DNA of 64,000 nt. It comes from JAXLYX01 sp046351215. Its GTDB lineage: Bacteria; Myxococcota_A; Polyangia; Polyangiales; Houyiibacteriaceae. Numbering within the stretch: the first letter of the stretch is position 1; each line of letters begins with the position of its first letter. Positions 53,267 through 61,551 of this stretch are shown here, in pieces. A program made the translations under genes and the position numbers. The notes below the pieces were generated by a model. It was not told the origin of the DNA, did not search any database, and was given only the letters and a program-made list of their open reading frames with translations. Where the stretch lies: positions 124,001-188,000 of the forward strand of contig JAXLYX010000015.1 of assembly GCA_046351215.1 (NCBI GenBank), in the 5' to 3' direction.

Positions 53267-54594
53267 CGGTCGTCTCCGAGCAGGCGCACCGAGAGCGCGC
53301 TCTTGTACCGTCGTGCCGGATCCCAGCGATCGCGGACGGCGTTGAACGCGTCGATGCGCGGATCCATCGCGCGGTAGTGCTCCGCGCGTGTGAAGGAGTC
53401 CTTGGCGAGGTAGATCCGGCCGCCCTCGCGGATCACGAGCTCGTTGAGCGAGTCGACGATCCGCTGGGTGTCGTCGCGCACCGGGATGTCGAGCGCCACC
53501 GTGATGCCCGGCGTCGGGAACGAGAGCATGCCCTCGCTCTCCTTGCCGAAGTCCTTGATGACGGCGAGGAAGGACGCTCCGCCGAGTGACGTGAGCAGCT
53601 CGAGGAGACGGCGCGCGGACCCGCGGCCGGCCTTGCGCGGCAACACGCATTGGTACTGGGTGAAGCCGCGCTTGCCGTACATGCGATTCCACTCGCGGAC
53701 CGCGTCGAGCGGGTACCAGAACGACTCGTAGTCGACGATGCCGGTCTTCACACGCTGGACGTGGCGCCAGTAGTTGAGGGTGTTGAAGGCGTGGATCGAG
53801 AGCGGGTTGAGCAACAGCTCCGGCCAGTCGAAGTGCAGCGCCGTCTTGCGCTTCTCCGCCGGCGGATGGCTCGGCGCCTCGCCGGGCTCGGCCCAGCGGC
53901 CGCACATCAGCGTTCCGCGGCCGAGATCGCGGCCCGTGGACAGGCAGTCGATCCACCCGACCGTGAAGGGCCACTTGGGTGCCGACTCCTCGAGCGCCTC
54001 CTGGAACTCGTCGATGTCGCGGATGCGGCGCGACTCCTGGAGGATCCACGCGGTCGGGATGCGATCGAGGGCGAGCTCCACCTCGAGGACGACGCCCGTG
54101 AGCCCCATCCCGCCGATCGTCGCGAGGAAGAGCTCGCGCTCCTTCTCCCGACTGCACTCCACCACGCGTCCGTCGGCGACGCGGATCGCGAGCGAGCGGA
54201 CGTGATGACCGATGTTGCCAGCCGCGTGCTGGTTCTTGCCGTGGACGTCGGCGGCGACCATCCCGCCGAGCGTCACGTACTTGGTCCCGGGCGTGACGGG
54301 CGGGAAATACCCACGCGGGATGAAGAGGCGGTTCAGCTCGGCGAGCGAGAACCCCGCCTCGGCGCGGAGGACGCGCGCCTTCGGCTCGAAGGAGAGGATG
54401 CGGTCCGCGAGCGTCGTGTTGAGCGCACGTGCACGGCTCCGGGGCGGAAGGCTCGCGTCGCCGTACGAGCGGCCGAGACCGCGGGCGATCGCGACGTCCC
54501 GCGAAGCATGGGCGAGGTCCTCGGCGAAGAGCTCCACCCCCGAGACGGAGTGCCGTCCCCAACCGCGCAGCTCGCTCTCGACCTCACGTGGCAT
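53263..54594 (-). CDS. FAD-linked oxidase, DprE1-like
   Basis: A 443-residue PCMH-type flavoprotein. The FAD site is ARGLGRSYGD (38-47), then TPGTKYVTLGGMVAADVHGK (102-120), IGGMGLTGVVL, and the C-terminal YLAKDSF and RDRWDPARRYKS. It aligns with decaprenylphosphoryl-ribose oxidase DprE1 throughout. The Cys387 position of the mycobacterial enzyme (NVCVDFP) is ALDIP here. ATG at 54594. First gene of the two-gene unit, transcribed away from metK. Confidence 0.85.
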   Translation of the reverse strand: MPREVESELRGWGRHSVSGVELFAEDLAHASRDVAIARGLGRSYGDASLPPRSRARALNTTLADRILSFEPKARVLRAEAGFSLAELNRLFIPRGYFPPVTPGTKYVTLGGMVAADVHGKNQHAAGNIGHHVRSLAIRVADGRVVECSREKERELFLATIGGMGLTGVVLEVELALDRIPTAWILQESRRIRDIDEFQEALEESAPKWPFTVGWIDCLSTGRDLGRGTLMCGRWAEPGEAPSHPPAEKRKTALHFDWPELLLNPLSIHAFNTLNYWRHVQRVKTGIVDYESFWYPLDAVREWNRMYGKRGFTQYQCVLPRKAGRGSARRLLELLTSLGGASFLAVIKDFGKESEGMLSFPTPGITVALDIPVRDDTQRIVDSLNELVIREGGRIYLAKDSFTRAEHYRAMDPRIDAFNAVRDRWDPARRYKSALSVRLLGDDR

Positions 54595-54630
54595 GCCAAG
54601 GCTCCTCGGTAGAGGAGTAACCCGAGAACG

Positions 54631-54663
54631 CGAAACGGGCGAGACCCCATGGGAGTCCCGCCC
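54631..54663 (-). terminator. Intrinsic terminator after metK
   Basis: On the minus strand GGGCGGGACUCC pairs with GGGGUCUCGCCC (12 bp with two G-U pairs), loop CAU, followed by GUUUCG. It begins about 27 bp after the metK stop. Confidence 0.65.
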
Positions 54664-54689
54664 GCATCGTCGTGCCCTTCGGGGAGGGC

Positions 54690-55931
54690 TCACTTCTTCT
54701 TGGACTTCTTGTCCTTCTTCGCGTCCTTGGCCTTCTTCGCGGGCGCGACGGTCACGCCGCCCTGGCCCTTGCCGAGCAGCGCCTCGGCGATCTCGCCGGC
54801 GCGATCGGTGTGCTCCCAGGTGAACGACTCCTCCTGTCGACCGAAGTGGCCGTACGCGGCCGTGGGGCGGTAGCGCGGCTTCTGGAGGTCGAGCGTCTCG
54901 ATGATCGCGCGCGGGCGGAAGTCGAAGAGCTCCTTCACGACCTTCGCGATGTGGTCGTCCTCGACCTTGCCCGTGCCGAAGGTGGTCACGTAGACGCCCA
55001 TCGGCTGCGCGACGCCGATCGCGTACGCGACCTGGACCTCGCAGCGCTTGGCGACGCCGGACGCGACGATGTTCTTCGCGACGTAGCGGGCGAAGTACGC
55101 CGCGCTGCGGTCGACCTTCGTCGGATCCTTGCCCGAGAACGCGCCACCACCGTGACGGCCCATGCCGCCGTAGGTGTCGACGATGATCTTGCGGCCCGTG
55201 AGTCCGGCGTCGCCGTGGGGGCCACCGATGACGAAGCGACCGGTCGGGTTGATCCAGAACTTGGTCTGCTTGTCGATCATGCTCTTCGGAACGGTCGGGA
55301 GGATGACCTCCTCCATGATCGCTTCCTTGAGCGTCTTGTGCTTCACGTCCTCGGAGTGCTGGGTCGACACGACGATCGCGTCGAGGCGCTTCGGGATGCC
55401 ACCGTCGTACTCGACCGTGACCTGGGTCTTGCCGTCCGGGCGGAGCCAGTTGAGCTTCCGCTTCTTGCGGACGTCCGTCAGGCGCTTCGCGAGGCGATGC
55501 GCGAGGTCGATCGGCATCGGCATGAGGTCCTTGGTCTCGTCGATCGCGAAACCGAACATCAGGCCCTGGTCGCCGGCGCCCTGGTCCTTGTAGAGACCCT
55601 CGCCCTCGTTCACGCCCTGGGCGATGTCGGGGCTCTGCCGCTCGACCGCCGTGAGGATCGCGCAGGTGTTGCCGTCGAAGCCCATGTTCGAATCGGTGTA
55701 GCCGATGTCGCAGATCGCCTGGCGGACGATGGCGGGCACCTCGATGATCGCCCGGGTCGTGATCTCGCCCGCGACGACGGCGAAGCCCGTCTTCACCATG
55801 GTCTCGCAGGCGACGCGAGCGGTCGGGTCCTGCGCGAGGATCGCGTCGAGGACCGAGTCGCTGATGACGTCGCAGATCTTGTCCGGATGGCCTTCGGTGA
55901 CGGACTCGGACGTGAAGAGATGGCCTGCCAT
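54690..55931 (-). CDS. metK: S-adenosylmethionine synthetase
   Basis: A 413-residue MAT making SAM from methionine and ATP. It has the signatures ESVTEGHPDKICDVISD, GAGDQGLMFGFA and GGGAFSGKDPTKVDRSAAY. A Lys-rich tail (APAKKAKDAKKDKKSKKK) extends the usual length (~385). It supplies SAM to the whole cell, including the sterol methyltransferase nearby, but no operon link exists. Has a clear promoter upstream. Confidence 0.97.
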   Translation of the reverse strand: MAGHLFTSESVTEGHPDKICDVISDSVLDAILAQDPTARVACETMVKTGFAVVAGEITTRAIIEVPAIVRQAICDIGYTDSNMGFDGNTCAILTAVERQSPDIAQGVNEGEGLYKDQGAGDQGLMFGFAIDETKDLMPMPIDLAHRLAKRLTDVRKKRKLNWLRPDGKTQVTVEYDGGIPKRLDAIVVSTQHSEDVKHKTLKEAIMEEVILPTVPKSMIDKQTKFWINPTGRFVIGGPHGDAGLTGRKIIVDTYGGMGRHGGGAFSGKDPTKVDRSAAYFARYVAKNIVASGVAKRCEVQVAYAIGVAQPMGVYVTTFGTGKVEDDHIAKVVKELFDFRPRAIIETLDLQKPRYRPTAAYGHFGRQEESFTWEHTDRAGEIAEALLGKGQGGVTVAPAKKAKDAKKDKKSKKK

Positions 55932-55984
55932 GGTGTGTCTCGTGCTCCCTGCCGGGGCGGAGAGGCCCCGGAATCGCGCGCAGG

Positions 55985-56013
55985 GTCATAGACTTCCGAC
56001 GCGGCGGTGTCAA
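55985..56013 (-). promoter_or_regulatory. metK promoter
   Basis: On the minus strand TTGACA (56008-56013), exactly 17 bp, TATGAC (55985-55990). The leader to the ATG is ~50 nt and contains the hairpin CCGGGGC-N6-GCCCCGG just before a GGGAG site. No SAM riboswitch pattern was recognised. Confidence 0.7.
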
Positions 56014-56104
56014 CGAACCCCGGGCCGGGAAGCGCTGGAAACGGCTGGTCCGTCGCCGCCGGGAGCCGAGGGCGGGAGGTGCGCGGCCCGGAGCGCGAAG
56101 CTCC

Positions 56105-57907
56105 CTAGCGCGCCGAGAGCTCGGCCTCGCGCAGCTCGAGCCATCGCACGAGCGCGCTCCCCGCGTGCTGCACGAAGTCGTTCCGCACGTCGGGGTCGAT
56201 CGGGCCTCCGGGCATCCCTCCCCGGACCCTCGGCGGATCGGCGAAGAAGCGGGTCGGTCCCGGGGAGTACTGCCAGGCGAGGAGCATGGAGACGTCGCGA
56301 TCGAGGTGGGCCCGCATGCCCTCGGGCGCCTGGCCGTGACGTGCCAGCGCTCCGTAGGCCGCGACGAACGCCTCCCCACGGGTTCCCACCGGCGGTGTGC
56401 GCGGGACCAGGAAGGGTGTGACGCCGTAGCCGCCCTCGGCATCCCAGGGGCCTTCGCCGCGACGGTACTGGAGACCGTCGTTCCAGAGGTAGACGCGCCG
56501 GCAGAAATCGCGGAGCGCAGGGAGGTCGAGCCGACCGTCCGACTCCCCGAGGGCGATGCACGTCCAATGCTCCTCGTTGTAGACGTAGCGGCTCCCGGGG
56601 AATTCCCACGTCTTCGTCGCGAGGTGCTCGAGGAGACGACGCGCGGCCCCGAGGTACCGTCGGTCCGACGTCGCCTCGTGCAGCCGCAGGAGGGCGAGCG
56701 CCGCTTCTCCGCTGTAGTAGAGGTACTGCACGTCGACGGGGCGATGGTTCGCCAGGTCGTAATCGTGCTGCATCTCGCCGTCGGGACGCTGCTGGGAGAG
56801 GAGGAAGGCGCCGTAGGCGTCGAGCACGGGCCGGAGGCGCTCGACGCCCACCGTGCGCGCCAGCTCCGTGCCGGCGACGACCGCGAGCGAGGTCGCGCCG
56901 ACGTCGCCGGCGTTGCCCTCCACCACGCAGAGGCGGTCGGGAGCGCCGCAGCTCACGGTGCGGAAGCGGAGCATCCACCCGAACGCGCGCTCCGCGGCGG
57001 CGCGCGCGTCGTCGCGGCCGAGCACCCGCGCCGCCTGCCCGAGGAAATAGGTCGTGCCCGCGTGCCGCGGGAGACTGTAGTAGGCGATTCCGTAGGGCCG
57101 TCCGGCGCGGGCGTCGAAGAGGTAGTCGAAGCGTCCGTCGTGCTCCGAGCGGACGAGGTAGTCGGTCATCTCGCCGATCGCGCGGCGCACGTTCGCCTGG
57201 GTGACCGGGCGACGACGCGGGTACGTGTCGCGGGAGTAGGTGCGGGCGGCGAAGCGGGTGAAGCGGCCCTCGCGGAGCAGGCGCTCCGCCGGGATGCCGA
57301 GCCGCACCGCGAGCGTCCCCACGATGCGGGGCATCGGCACGCCGACGTAGATCTCGGGCAGCGGGGTGACGAAGCCCTCGTCGTAGAGATCGAGATCGAC
57401 GAGCTCGTCGGGCACGAGGGCGACGCGACGTCCCTGGTGGCGCACGGCGATGCCGTCGCGGAGAGCGACGAGCTGGAGCAGGTCGAGGCCCGGGACGTCG
57501 ACGACGATGGCGCCCTCGCCGAGGGGCACGGTGATCGAGTAACGGACGCGCGGTCCGTCGTCCGCCGTGGAGAGGCCGGGAGCGAGCCGAGGATTCGCCG
57601 CGAACGAGGCGATCGCCCCGCGCACCGACGCGACGAGCGAAGGATCGCCCTCGTGCCGGGCGACGACGCGACCGCCGACGAACGCGAGCACCACGACCGG
57701 CCCCGCCGCGCGGTACGAGAGCGCGTCGGCCGGAGGTCGTTCCGTCGCGCCTCCGCGCTCGAGGGCGGCGAGCGACCACGCGATCGCCGAGGGCGGCGGC
57801 GCCGGCTCCGTGACGAGGCTCGAGTACGAACGCGCCGCGAGATAGGCGCCGACCGTGGCGAAGGCCCAGACGACGAGCGCGAGGACGAGGAGGCGCTCAG
57901 GCCGCAC
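56105..57907 (-). CDS. Membrane-anchored protein with toroid-like C-terminal half
   Basis: A 600-residue protein with an N-terminal anchor (LLVLALVVWAFATVGAYLAA). The first ~270 residues are a mixed alpha/beta region that I do not recognise. The second half (~290-590) has the aromatic, glycine-rich helices of an (alpha/alpha) toroid (TTYFLGQAARVLGRDDAR, YLYYSGEAALALLRLHE, HWTCIALGESDG, GGYGVTPFLVPR), as in several carbohydrate-active enzymes. Function unknown. It overlaps the small membrane protein gene by 11 bp and so belongs to the nadB operon. Confidence 0.6.
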   Translation of the reverse strand: MRPERLLVLALVVWAFATVGAYLAARSYSSLVTEPAPPPSAIAWSLAALERGGATERPPADALSYRAAGPVVVLAFVGGRVVARHEGDPSLVASVRGAIASFAANPRLAPGLSTADDGPRVRYSITVPLGEGAIVVDVPGLDLLQLVALRDGIAVRHQGRRVALVPDELVDLDLYDEGFVTPLPEIYVGVPMPRIVGTLAVRLGIPAERLLREGRFTRFAARTYSRDTYPRRRPVTQANVRRAIGEMTDYLVRSEHDGRFDYLFDARAGRPYGIAYYSLPRHAGTTYFLGQAARVLGRDDARAAAERAFGWMLRFRTVSCGAPDRLCVVEGNAGDVGATSLAVVAGTELARTVGVERLRPVLDAYGAFLLSQQRPDGEMQHDYDLANHRPVDVQYLYYSGEAALALLRLHEATSDRRYLGAARRLLEHLATKTWEFPGSRYVYNEEHWTCIALGESDGRLDLPALRDFCRRVYLWNDGLQYRRGEGPWDAEGGYGVTPFLVPRTPPVGTRGEAFVAAYGALARHGQAPEGMRAHLDRDVSMLLAWQYSPGPTRFFADPPRVRGGMPGGPIDPDVRNDFVQHAGSALVRWLELREAELSAR

Positions 57908-58310
57908 GGCTCGGCCCCGTCGAGGCTCCCGCGCGGAGCAGGTAGTAGAGCTGCGCGGCGGGGAGCGCGATCAGGTAGGGCACGACCAGGAGGAGCGCGA
58001 AGACGAGGAGGAGCCCGACCCCCTGACCGATGGAGCCGTAGATCCCCGAGACCTCGCCGACGCCGGCGACGAGGATCGTGACGAGCCCCATGCCGGCCGC
58101 GAGGGCGAGCGAGAGCACGGCGACGGCGACGCGGCGCGCCCAGGCGGCGCCGACGAAGAGGCCGAGCGAGGCGAAGATCAGGGCGACGGCGAGGAGCGTC
58201 AGCGGAGCGTCGACGCGAGCGTCGCTCGCGGGCAAGAGCCCGTGCACCACGAAGAGGACCACCGCGGCTTCGACGAGCGCGAAGCACGCGACGACCGGAT
58301 GGCGCTTCAT
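57897..58310 (-). CDS. Small polytopic membrane protein
   Basis: A 137-residue protein made almost entirely of four hydrophobic helices (ACFALVEAAVVLFVVHGLLP, LLAVALIFASLGLFVGAAWA, VAVLSLALAAGMGLVTILVA, LVFALLLVVPYLIALPAAQ). No motif recognised. It overlaps the nadB stop by ATGA and the following unknown gene by 11 bp; its partners are presumably that gene product. Confidence 0.7.
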   Translation of the reverse strand: MKRHPVVACFALVEAAVVLFVVHGLLPASDARVDAPLTLLAVALIFASLGLFVGAAWARRVAVAVLSLALAAGMGLVTILVAGVGEVSGIYGSIGQGVGLLLVFALLLVVPYLIALPAAQLYYLLRAGASTGPSRAA

Positions 58311-59917
58311 TCCGAGACCTCGACGATGCGCGCGGGCTGGCGCCTCGTGAGGACGGTGTCCCCGGAGTGACCGGCGTCGTCGGTCTCCGGATGATCGAGG
58401 TTGTAGTGGAGCCCACGGCTCTCGTGGCGTCGCAGGGCGCAGGCGACGATCACCTGCGCGACGTCCGCGATGTTGCGCAGCTCGAGCAGATCGCGCGTCA
58501 CGAGGTGCTCCCAGTAGTACTCGCGGATCTCCTCCTTGAGCATCTGGATGCGACGTTCGGCCCGACGCAGTCGCTTGTCGCTGCGCACGATGCCGACGTA
58601 GTTCCACATGAAGCGCCGGAGCTCGTCCCAGTTCTGCGAGACGACGACGGCTTCGTCGCTCGGCACGGCACGGCCGACGTCCCAGTCGAGCACGTGGGTC
58701 ACGTGGGGCGACTCGGAGGCCTCCCTCACGTCGATGCCGGCCCGGTGTCCGAAGACGAGGCCCTCGAGCAGGGAGTTCGACGCGAGGCGGTTCGCCCCGT
58801 GGAGCCCGGTGCACGCGACCTCGCCGATCGCGTAGAGGCCCGGAAGCGACGTCTTCCCGTCCTGGTCGACGACGACGCCGCCGCACATGTAGTGGGCCGC
58901 GGGCACGACGGGGATCGGCTCCTTCGTCATGTCGATCCCGAGCTCGAGACAGCGCGCGTGGATGTTCGGGAATCGCTGGACGAGGTACTCGGGCGTGCGC
59001 GCGCTCATGTCGAGGTACACGCAGTCCTCGCCGAGGCGCTTCATCTCGTAGTCGATGGCGCGCGCCACGACGTCGCGCGGCGCCAGATCCTTCATCGGAT
59101 GGTGGCTCGCCATGAAGGCCGTGCCGTCCTTCCGACGGAGCACGCCCCCCTCGCCGCGGAGGGCCTCGGAGATCAGGAAGCTCTTCGCCTCGGGGTGGTA
59201 GAGACAGGTCGGGTGGAACTGGAAGAACTCCATGTTCGCGATGGTCGCGCCCGCGCGATAGGCCATCGCGACCCCGTCGCCGGTCGCGACGTCGGGGTTC
59301 GAGGTGTAGAGGTAGACCTTCCCGGCGCCTCCCGTGGCGAGCACGGTCGCCCGCGCGATCACCGTGTGGACCTCGCCGGTCCTCTCGTCGAGCACGTAGG
59401 CGCCGGCGACCGCGCGCGGCCCGCCGAAGCGGCTCGTCTCGATGAGGTCGATCGCCATGTGCGCCTCGCGCACCTCGACGTTCGGGGACTTCCGGACGGC
59501 CTCGTTCAGCGCGCGCTGGACCTCCTGGCCCGTGATGTCGCCCGCGTGCACGACGCGCCGCGCGCTGTGACCGCCCTCGCGCGTGAGGTCGAGCTCGACG
59601 GAGCCTTCCTTCGCGGTGAAGGCGGTTCCGATGTCCATGAGCTCGTGGACGCGCACGGGCGCGTCGCGGACGACGAGCTCGACCACGGATCGGTGCGAGA
59701 GACCGGAGCCCGTGGCGAGCGTGTCGGCGACGTGCGCCTCGAACGAATCGGTCGGGTCGAGGACCGCGGCGATGCCCCCCTGCGCCCAGCTGGTCGCCGA
59801 GTCGTCCAAGGTGCCCTTGGTGCAGATCAGCACCTTTCCGTGCTTCTGGGCCTCGAGCGCGAACGTCGCGCCGGCGACGCCGCTCCCGAGCACGAGGTAA
59901 TCGCACGTGATGCGCAT
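58307..59917 (-). CDS. nadB: L-aspartate oxidase
   Basis: A 536-residue flavoprotein converting aspartate to iminoaspartate, the first step of de novo NAD synthesis. FAD motif VLGSGVAGATFAL, then TSWAQGGIAAVLD, the catalytic region HPTCLYHPEAKSFLISEALR, MCGGVVVDQDG and GLHGANRLASNSLLEGLVFG. ATG at 59917 (TTG at 59938 also possible). nadA/nadC are not in the window. First gene of a three-gene minus-strand unit. Confidence 0.95.
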   Translation of the reverse strand: MRITCDYLVLGSGVAGATFALEAQKHGKVLICTKGTLDDSATSWAQGGIAAVLDPTDSFEAHVADTLATGSGLSHRSVVELVVRDAPVRVHELMDIGTAFTAKEGSVELDLTREGGHSARRVVHAGDITGQEVQRALNEAVRKSPNVEVREAHMAIDLIETSRFGGPRAVAGAYVLDERTGEVHTVIARATVLATGGAGKVYLYTSNPDVATGDGVAMAYRAGATIANMEFFQFHPTCLYHPEAKSFLISEALRGEGGVLRRKDGTAFMASHHPMKDLAPRDVVARAIDYEMKRLGEDCVYLDMSARTPEYLVQRFPNIHARCLELGIDMTKEPIPVVPAAHYMCGGVVVDQDGKTSLPGLYAIGEVACTGLHGANRLASNSLLEGLVFGHRAGIDVREASESPHVTHVLDWDVGRAVPSDEAVVVSQNWDELRRFMWNYVGIVRSDKRLRRAERRIQMLKEEIREYYWEHLVTRDLLELRNIADVAQVIVACALRRHESRGLHYNLDHPETDDAGHSGDTVLTRRQPARIVEVSE

Positions 59918-59958
59918 GGCGGGCCGAGCATAGTCCAAGACGGGCGGGGCGTCCCGGA

Positions 59959-59982
59959 CCGCGCGGGAGCGCTCCCGCGCGG
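59959..59982. repeat. Perfect 24-bp palindrome upstream of nadB
   Basis: CCGCGCGGGAGC is followed directly by its exact reverse complement. It lies 42 bp upstream of nadB in the divergent region with the DUF4388 gene. Could be an operator or a cruciform. Confidence 0.6.
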
Positions 59983-60004
59983 AACCCGAGACGTGGGCCG
60001 ATGG

Positions 60005-60036
60005 GGCTCGTTTCAGGCTCGTTTCCTAGGCGTTTA
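60005..60036 (+). repeat. 11-bp-period direct repeats
   Basis: GGCTCGTTTC occurs at 60005-60014 and 60016-60025, and a degenerate third copy (GGCGTTTA, 60029-60036) follows near the start of a TTTAATCG segment. The roughly helical spacing suggests repeated protein sites upstream of the DUF4388 gene. Confidence 0.45.
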
Positions 60037-60146
60037 ATCGCCGCGTCGTCGTGGCGGCGGCGCAGACCAGACCTCACACCATGAGGTGTCCCCCGTTCGG
60101 AGGGGCACGCGCGGCAGCCATGCCGCGGAGCGGAGGAGGTGCCGTG

Positions 60147-60899
60147 ATGCCGCTCTATCCCGTCCCGAGAGAGCCCTCCGAGGGCGAGCCGAAGACCGGC
60201 TTCCGAGCGGAGCTCCGGGGCATGAGCCTCTTCGACCTCGTGCAGCTCGAGTGCCAGCGAGACGCGGGCCGACGCGCGCTCCGGGTCGTCGCGCAGGCGG
60301 AGTCGGGCCTGCTCTGCTTCGAGGGCAGCCGCCTCGTGCACGCGGAGACGAGGACCGAGCGTGGCGAGGCGGCCGTCCTGCGCTTGCTCCGTCTCGAAGG
60401 TGGGCAGGTCGAGGAGGCGCGCGTCCCCGTGCCGCTGCCCGAGACCATCCACGCGAGCTGGCAGAGCCTGCTGCTCCGCGCGGCCCACGCCGAGGACGAG
60501 GAACGACGGCTCGACCGCGACGCGTCGTCCCCGCGGATCCGCGTGCCGGAGCTCCCGGACGAGACCCTGGCGCTCGAGGACGACGACCTGCTCGAGATCG
60601 AACCCACGGAGGCGAGGACGTCCATGCCAGCGATGCGAGGCCGCGGAGTGCGGCTCACGGTCAAGGGAGAGCTGCTCGAGAAGAAGGGAGACGCGAGCGA
60701 TCTCGCCGAGCGGTCCGCGTTCGTCGCTCGCCTCGGGGATCTGATCGGCGCCTACCTCGGTCTCGATCGGCTCGTGCGCGTCGACGCGGTGCGGGGCAAC
60801 GAGCGGGTCGCGATCGCCCGGGCCGACGGGAGCCTCGTGGCGGTCGAGGGGCCGCGCGAGCTCGAGCCGAACGAGCTCGTGAGGGAGGTGTTCCGATGA
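60147..60899 (+). CDS. DUF4388 domain protein
   Basis: A 250-residue protein. ATG at 60147 follows the strong site GGAGGAGG. DUF4388 spans ~20-105 (GFRAELRGMSLFDLVQLECQ, ALRVVAQAESGLLCFEGSRL, HAETRTERGEAAVLRLLRLE). A helical middle and a C-terminal unit (AERSAFVARLGDLIGAYLGL, VRGNERVAIARADGSLVAVE) follow, perhaps roadblock-like. DUF4388 proteins occur around small-GTPase/motility signalling in myxobacteria. It overlaps the roadblock gene by ATGA. Confidence 0.8.
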   Translation: MPLYPVPREPSEGEPKTGFRAELRGMSLFDLVQLECQRDAGRRALRVVAQAESGLLCFEGSRLVHAETRTERGEAAVLRLLRLEGGQVEEARVPVPLPETIHASWQSLLLRAAHAEDEERRLDRDASSPRIRVPELPDETLALEDDDLLEIEPTEARTSMPAMRGRGVRLTVKGELLEKKGDASDLAERSAFVARLGDLIGAYLGLDRLVRVDAVRGNERVAIARADGSLVAVEGPRELEPNELVREVFR

Positions 60900-61438
60900 T
60901 CGCCGGCGACCCCACCTCGGCCCTCCGCTCCCTGAGGGACGTGGGCGACCTCCTCGGGAGCTTCGTGCTCGACGATCGCGGCGGCCTCGTCGCCCGTGAC
61001 TGTCCGGCCGTCTTCGACGACGATTGCCTCGAGGAGGCCGCATCCCGGATCCTCCGGCTCCGCGAGACCCTCGACGCGGAGTCCGACCCCCTCGAGCACG
61101 TGCTGCTCGACTACGGTGATCACAAGCTCTTCGTCCGGGCCCTGCGCGGCTCGACGCTGGTCGTCCTCGCACCTCGTGCCATCGACGTGCCGGCGCTCCG
61201 GATGGCTTCGACGCTCGTCGGACGGAGGCTCGAGCGCGCGATCGAGTCCGATCTCCGGGCGCCGTCGCTCCCATCGGCGCCGCCTCCCTTCGCCGGGGCC
61301 CTGCCGCCGACGTCGCAGTCGGAGCTCCCGCTCCCCGCGGCCGGCTCGCGTCCGGACTCGGTGCCCCCGCCGCCGCCCTCGGGCGAGACCTCGCGCGTCG
61401 CTCCGAAGCGGGTCTACCGCGGCGTGCGCATCGACTGA
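60896..61438 (+). CDS. Roadblock/LC7-domain protein (MglB-like)
   Basis: A 180-residue protein. The first ~110 residues match roadblock/LC7 folds (DVGDLLGSFVLDDRGGLVAR, LEEAASRILRLRETLDAE, HVLLDYGDHKLFVRALRGST, RMASTLVGRRLERAIE), as in MglB, the GAP of the Ras-like MglA. The Pro/Ser tail ends RVYRGVRID. Coupled to the DUF4388 gene. No MglA-type GTPase is in the window. Confidence 0.7.
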   Translation: MIAGDPTSALRSLRDVGDLLGSFVLDDRGGLVARDCPAVFDDDCLEEAASRILRLRETLDAESDPLEHVLLDYGDHKLFVRALRGSTLVVLAPRAIDVPALRMASTLVGRRLERAIESDLRAPSLPSAPPPFAGALPPTSQSELPLPAAGSRPDSVPPPPPSGETSRVAPKRVYRGVRID

Positions 61439-61551
61439 CGGGCGCGCGCCGTGCGCGTCCGCATTTTTCCGGGCGGAAGCCCTCCCGACATCGGTCGGAA
61501 ACACCGGTTCCGCATGCTCCAACCGTAGTCGTCGAAGTCCCGGAGGTGTGC

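Noticed and set aside
53263..54594. DHCR24/sterol reductase reading of the DprE1-like flavoprotein beside the sterol methyltransferase
   Set aside because: The whole length matches DprE1 (GLGRSYGD, ADVHGKNQH, YLAKDS) and it is coupled to a DprE2-type SDR. Proximity to the SMT gene is convergent, not operonic.
55932..56013. Possible SAM riboswitch in the metK leader
   Set aside because: The leader is only about 50 nt with one hairpin near the ribosome binding site. No SAM-I/II/III core sequences are visible.
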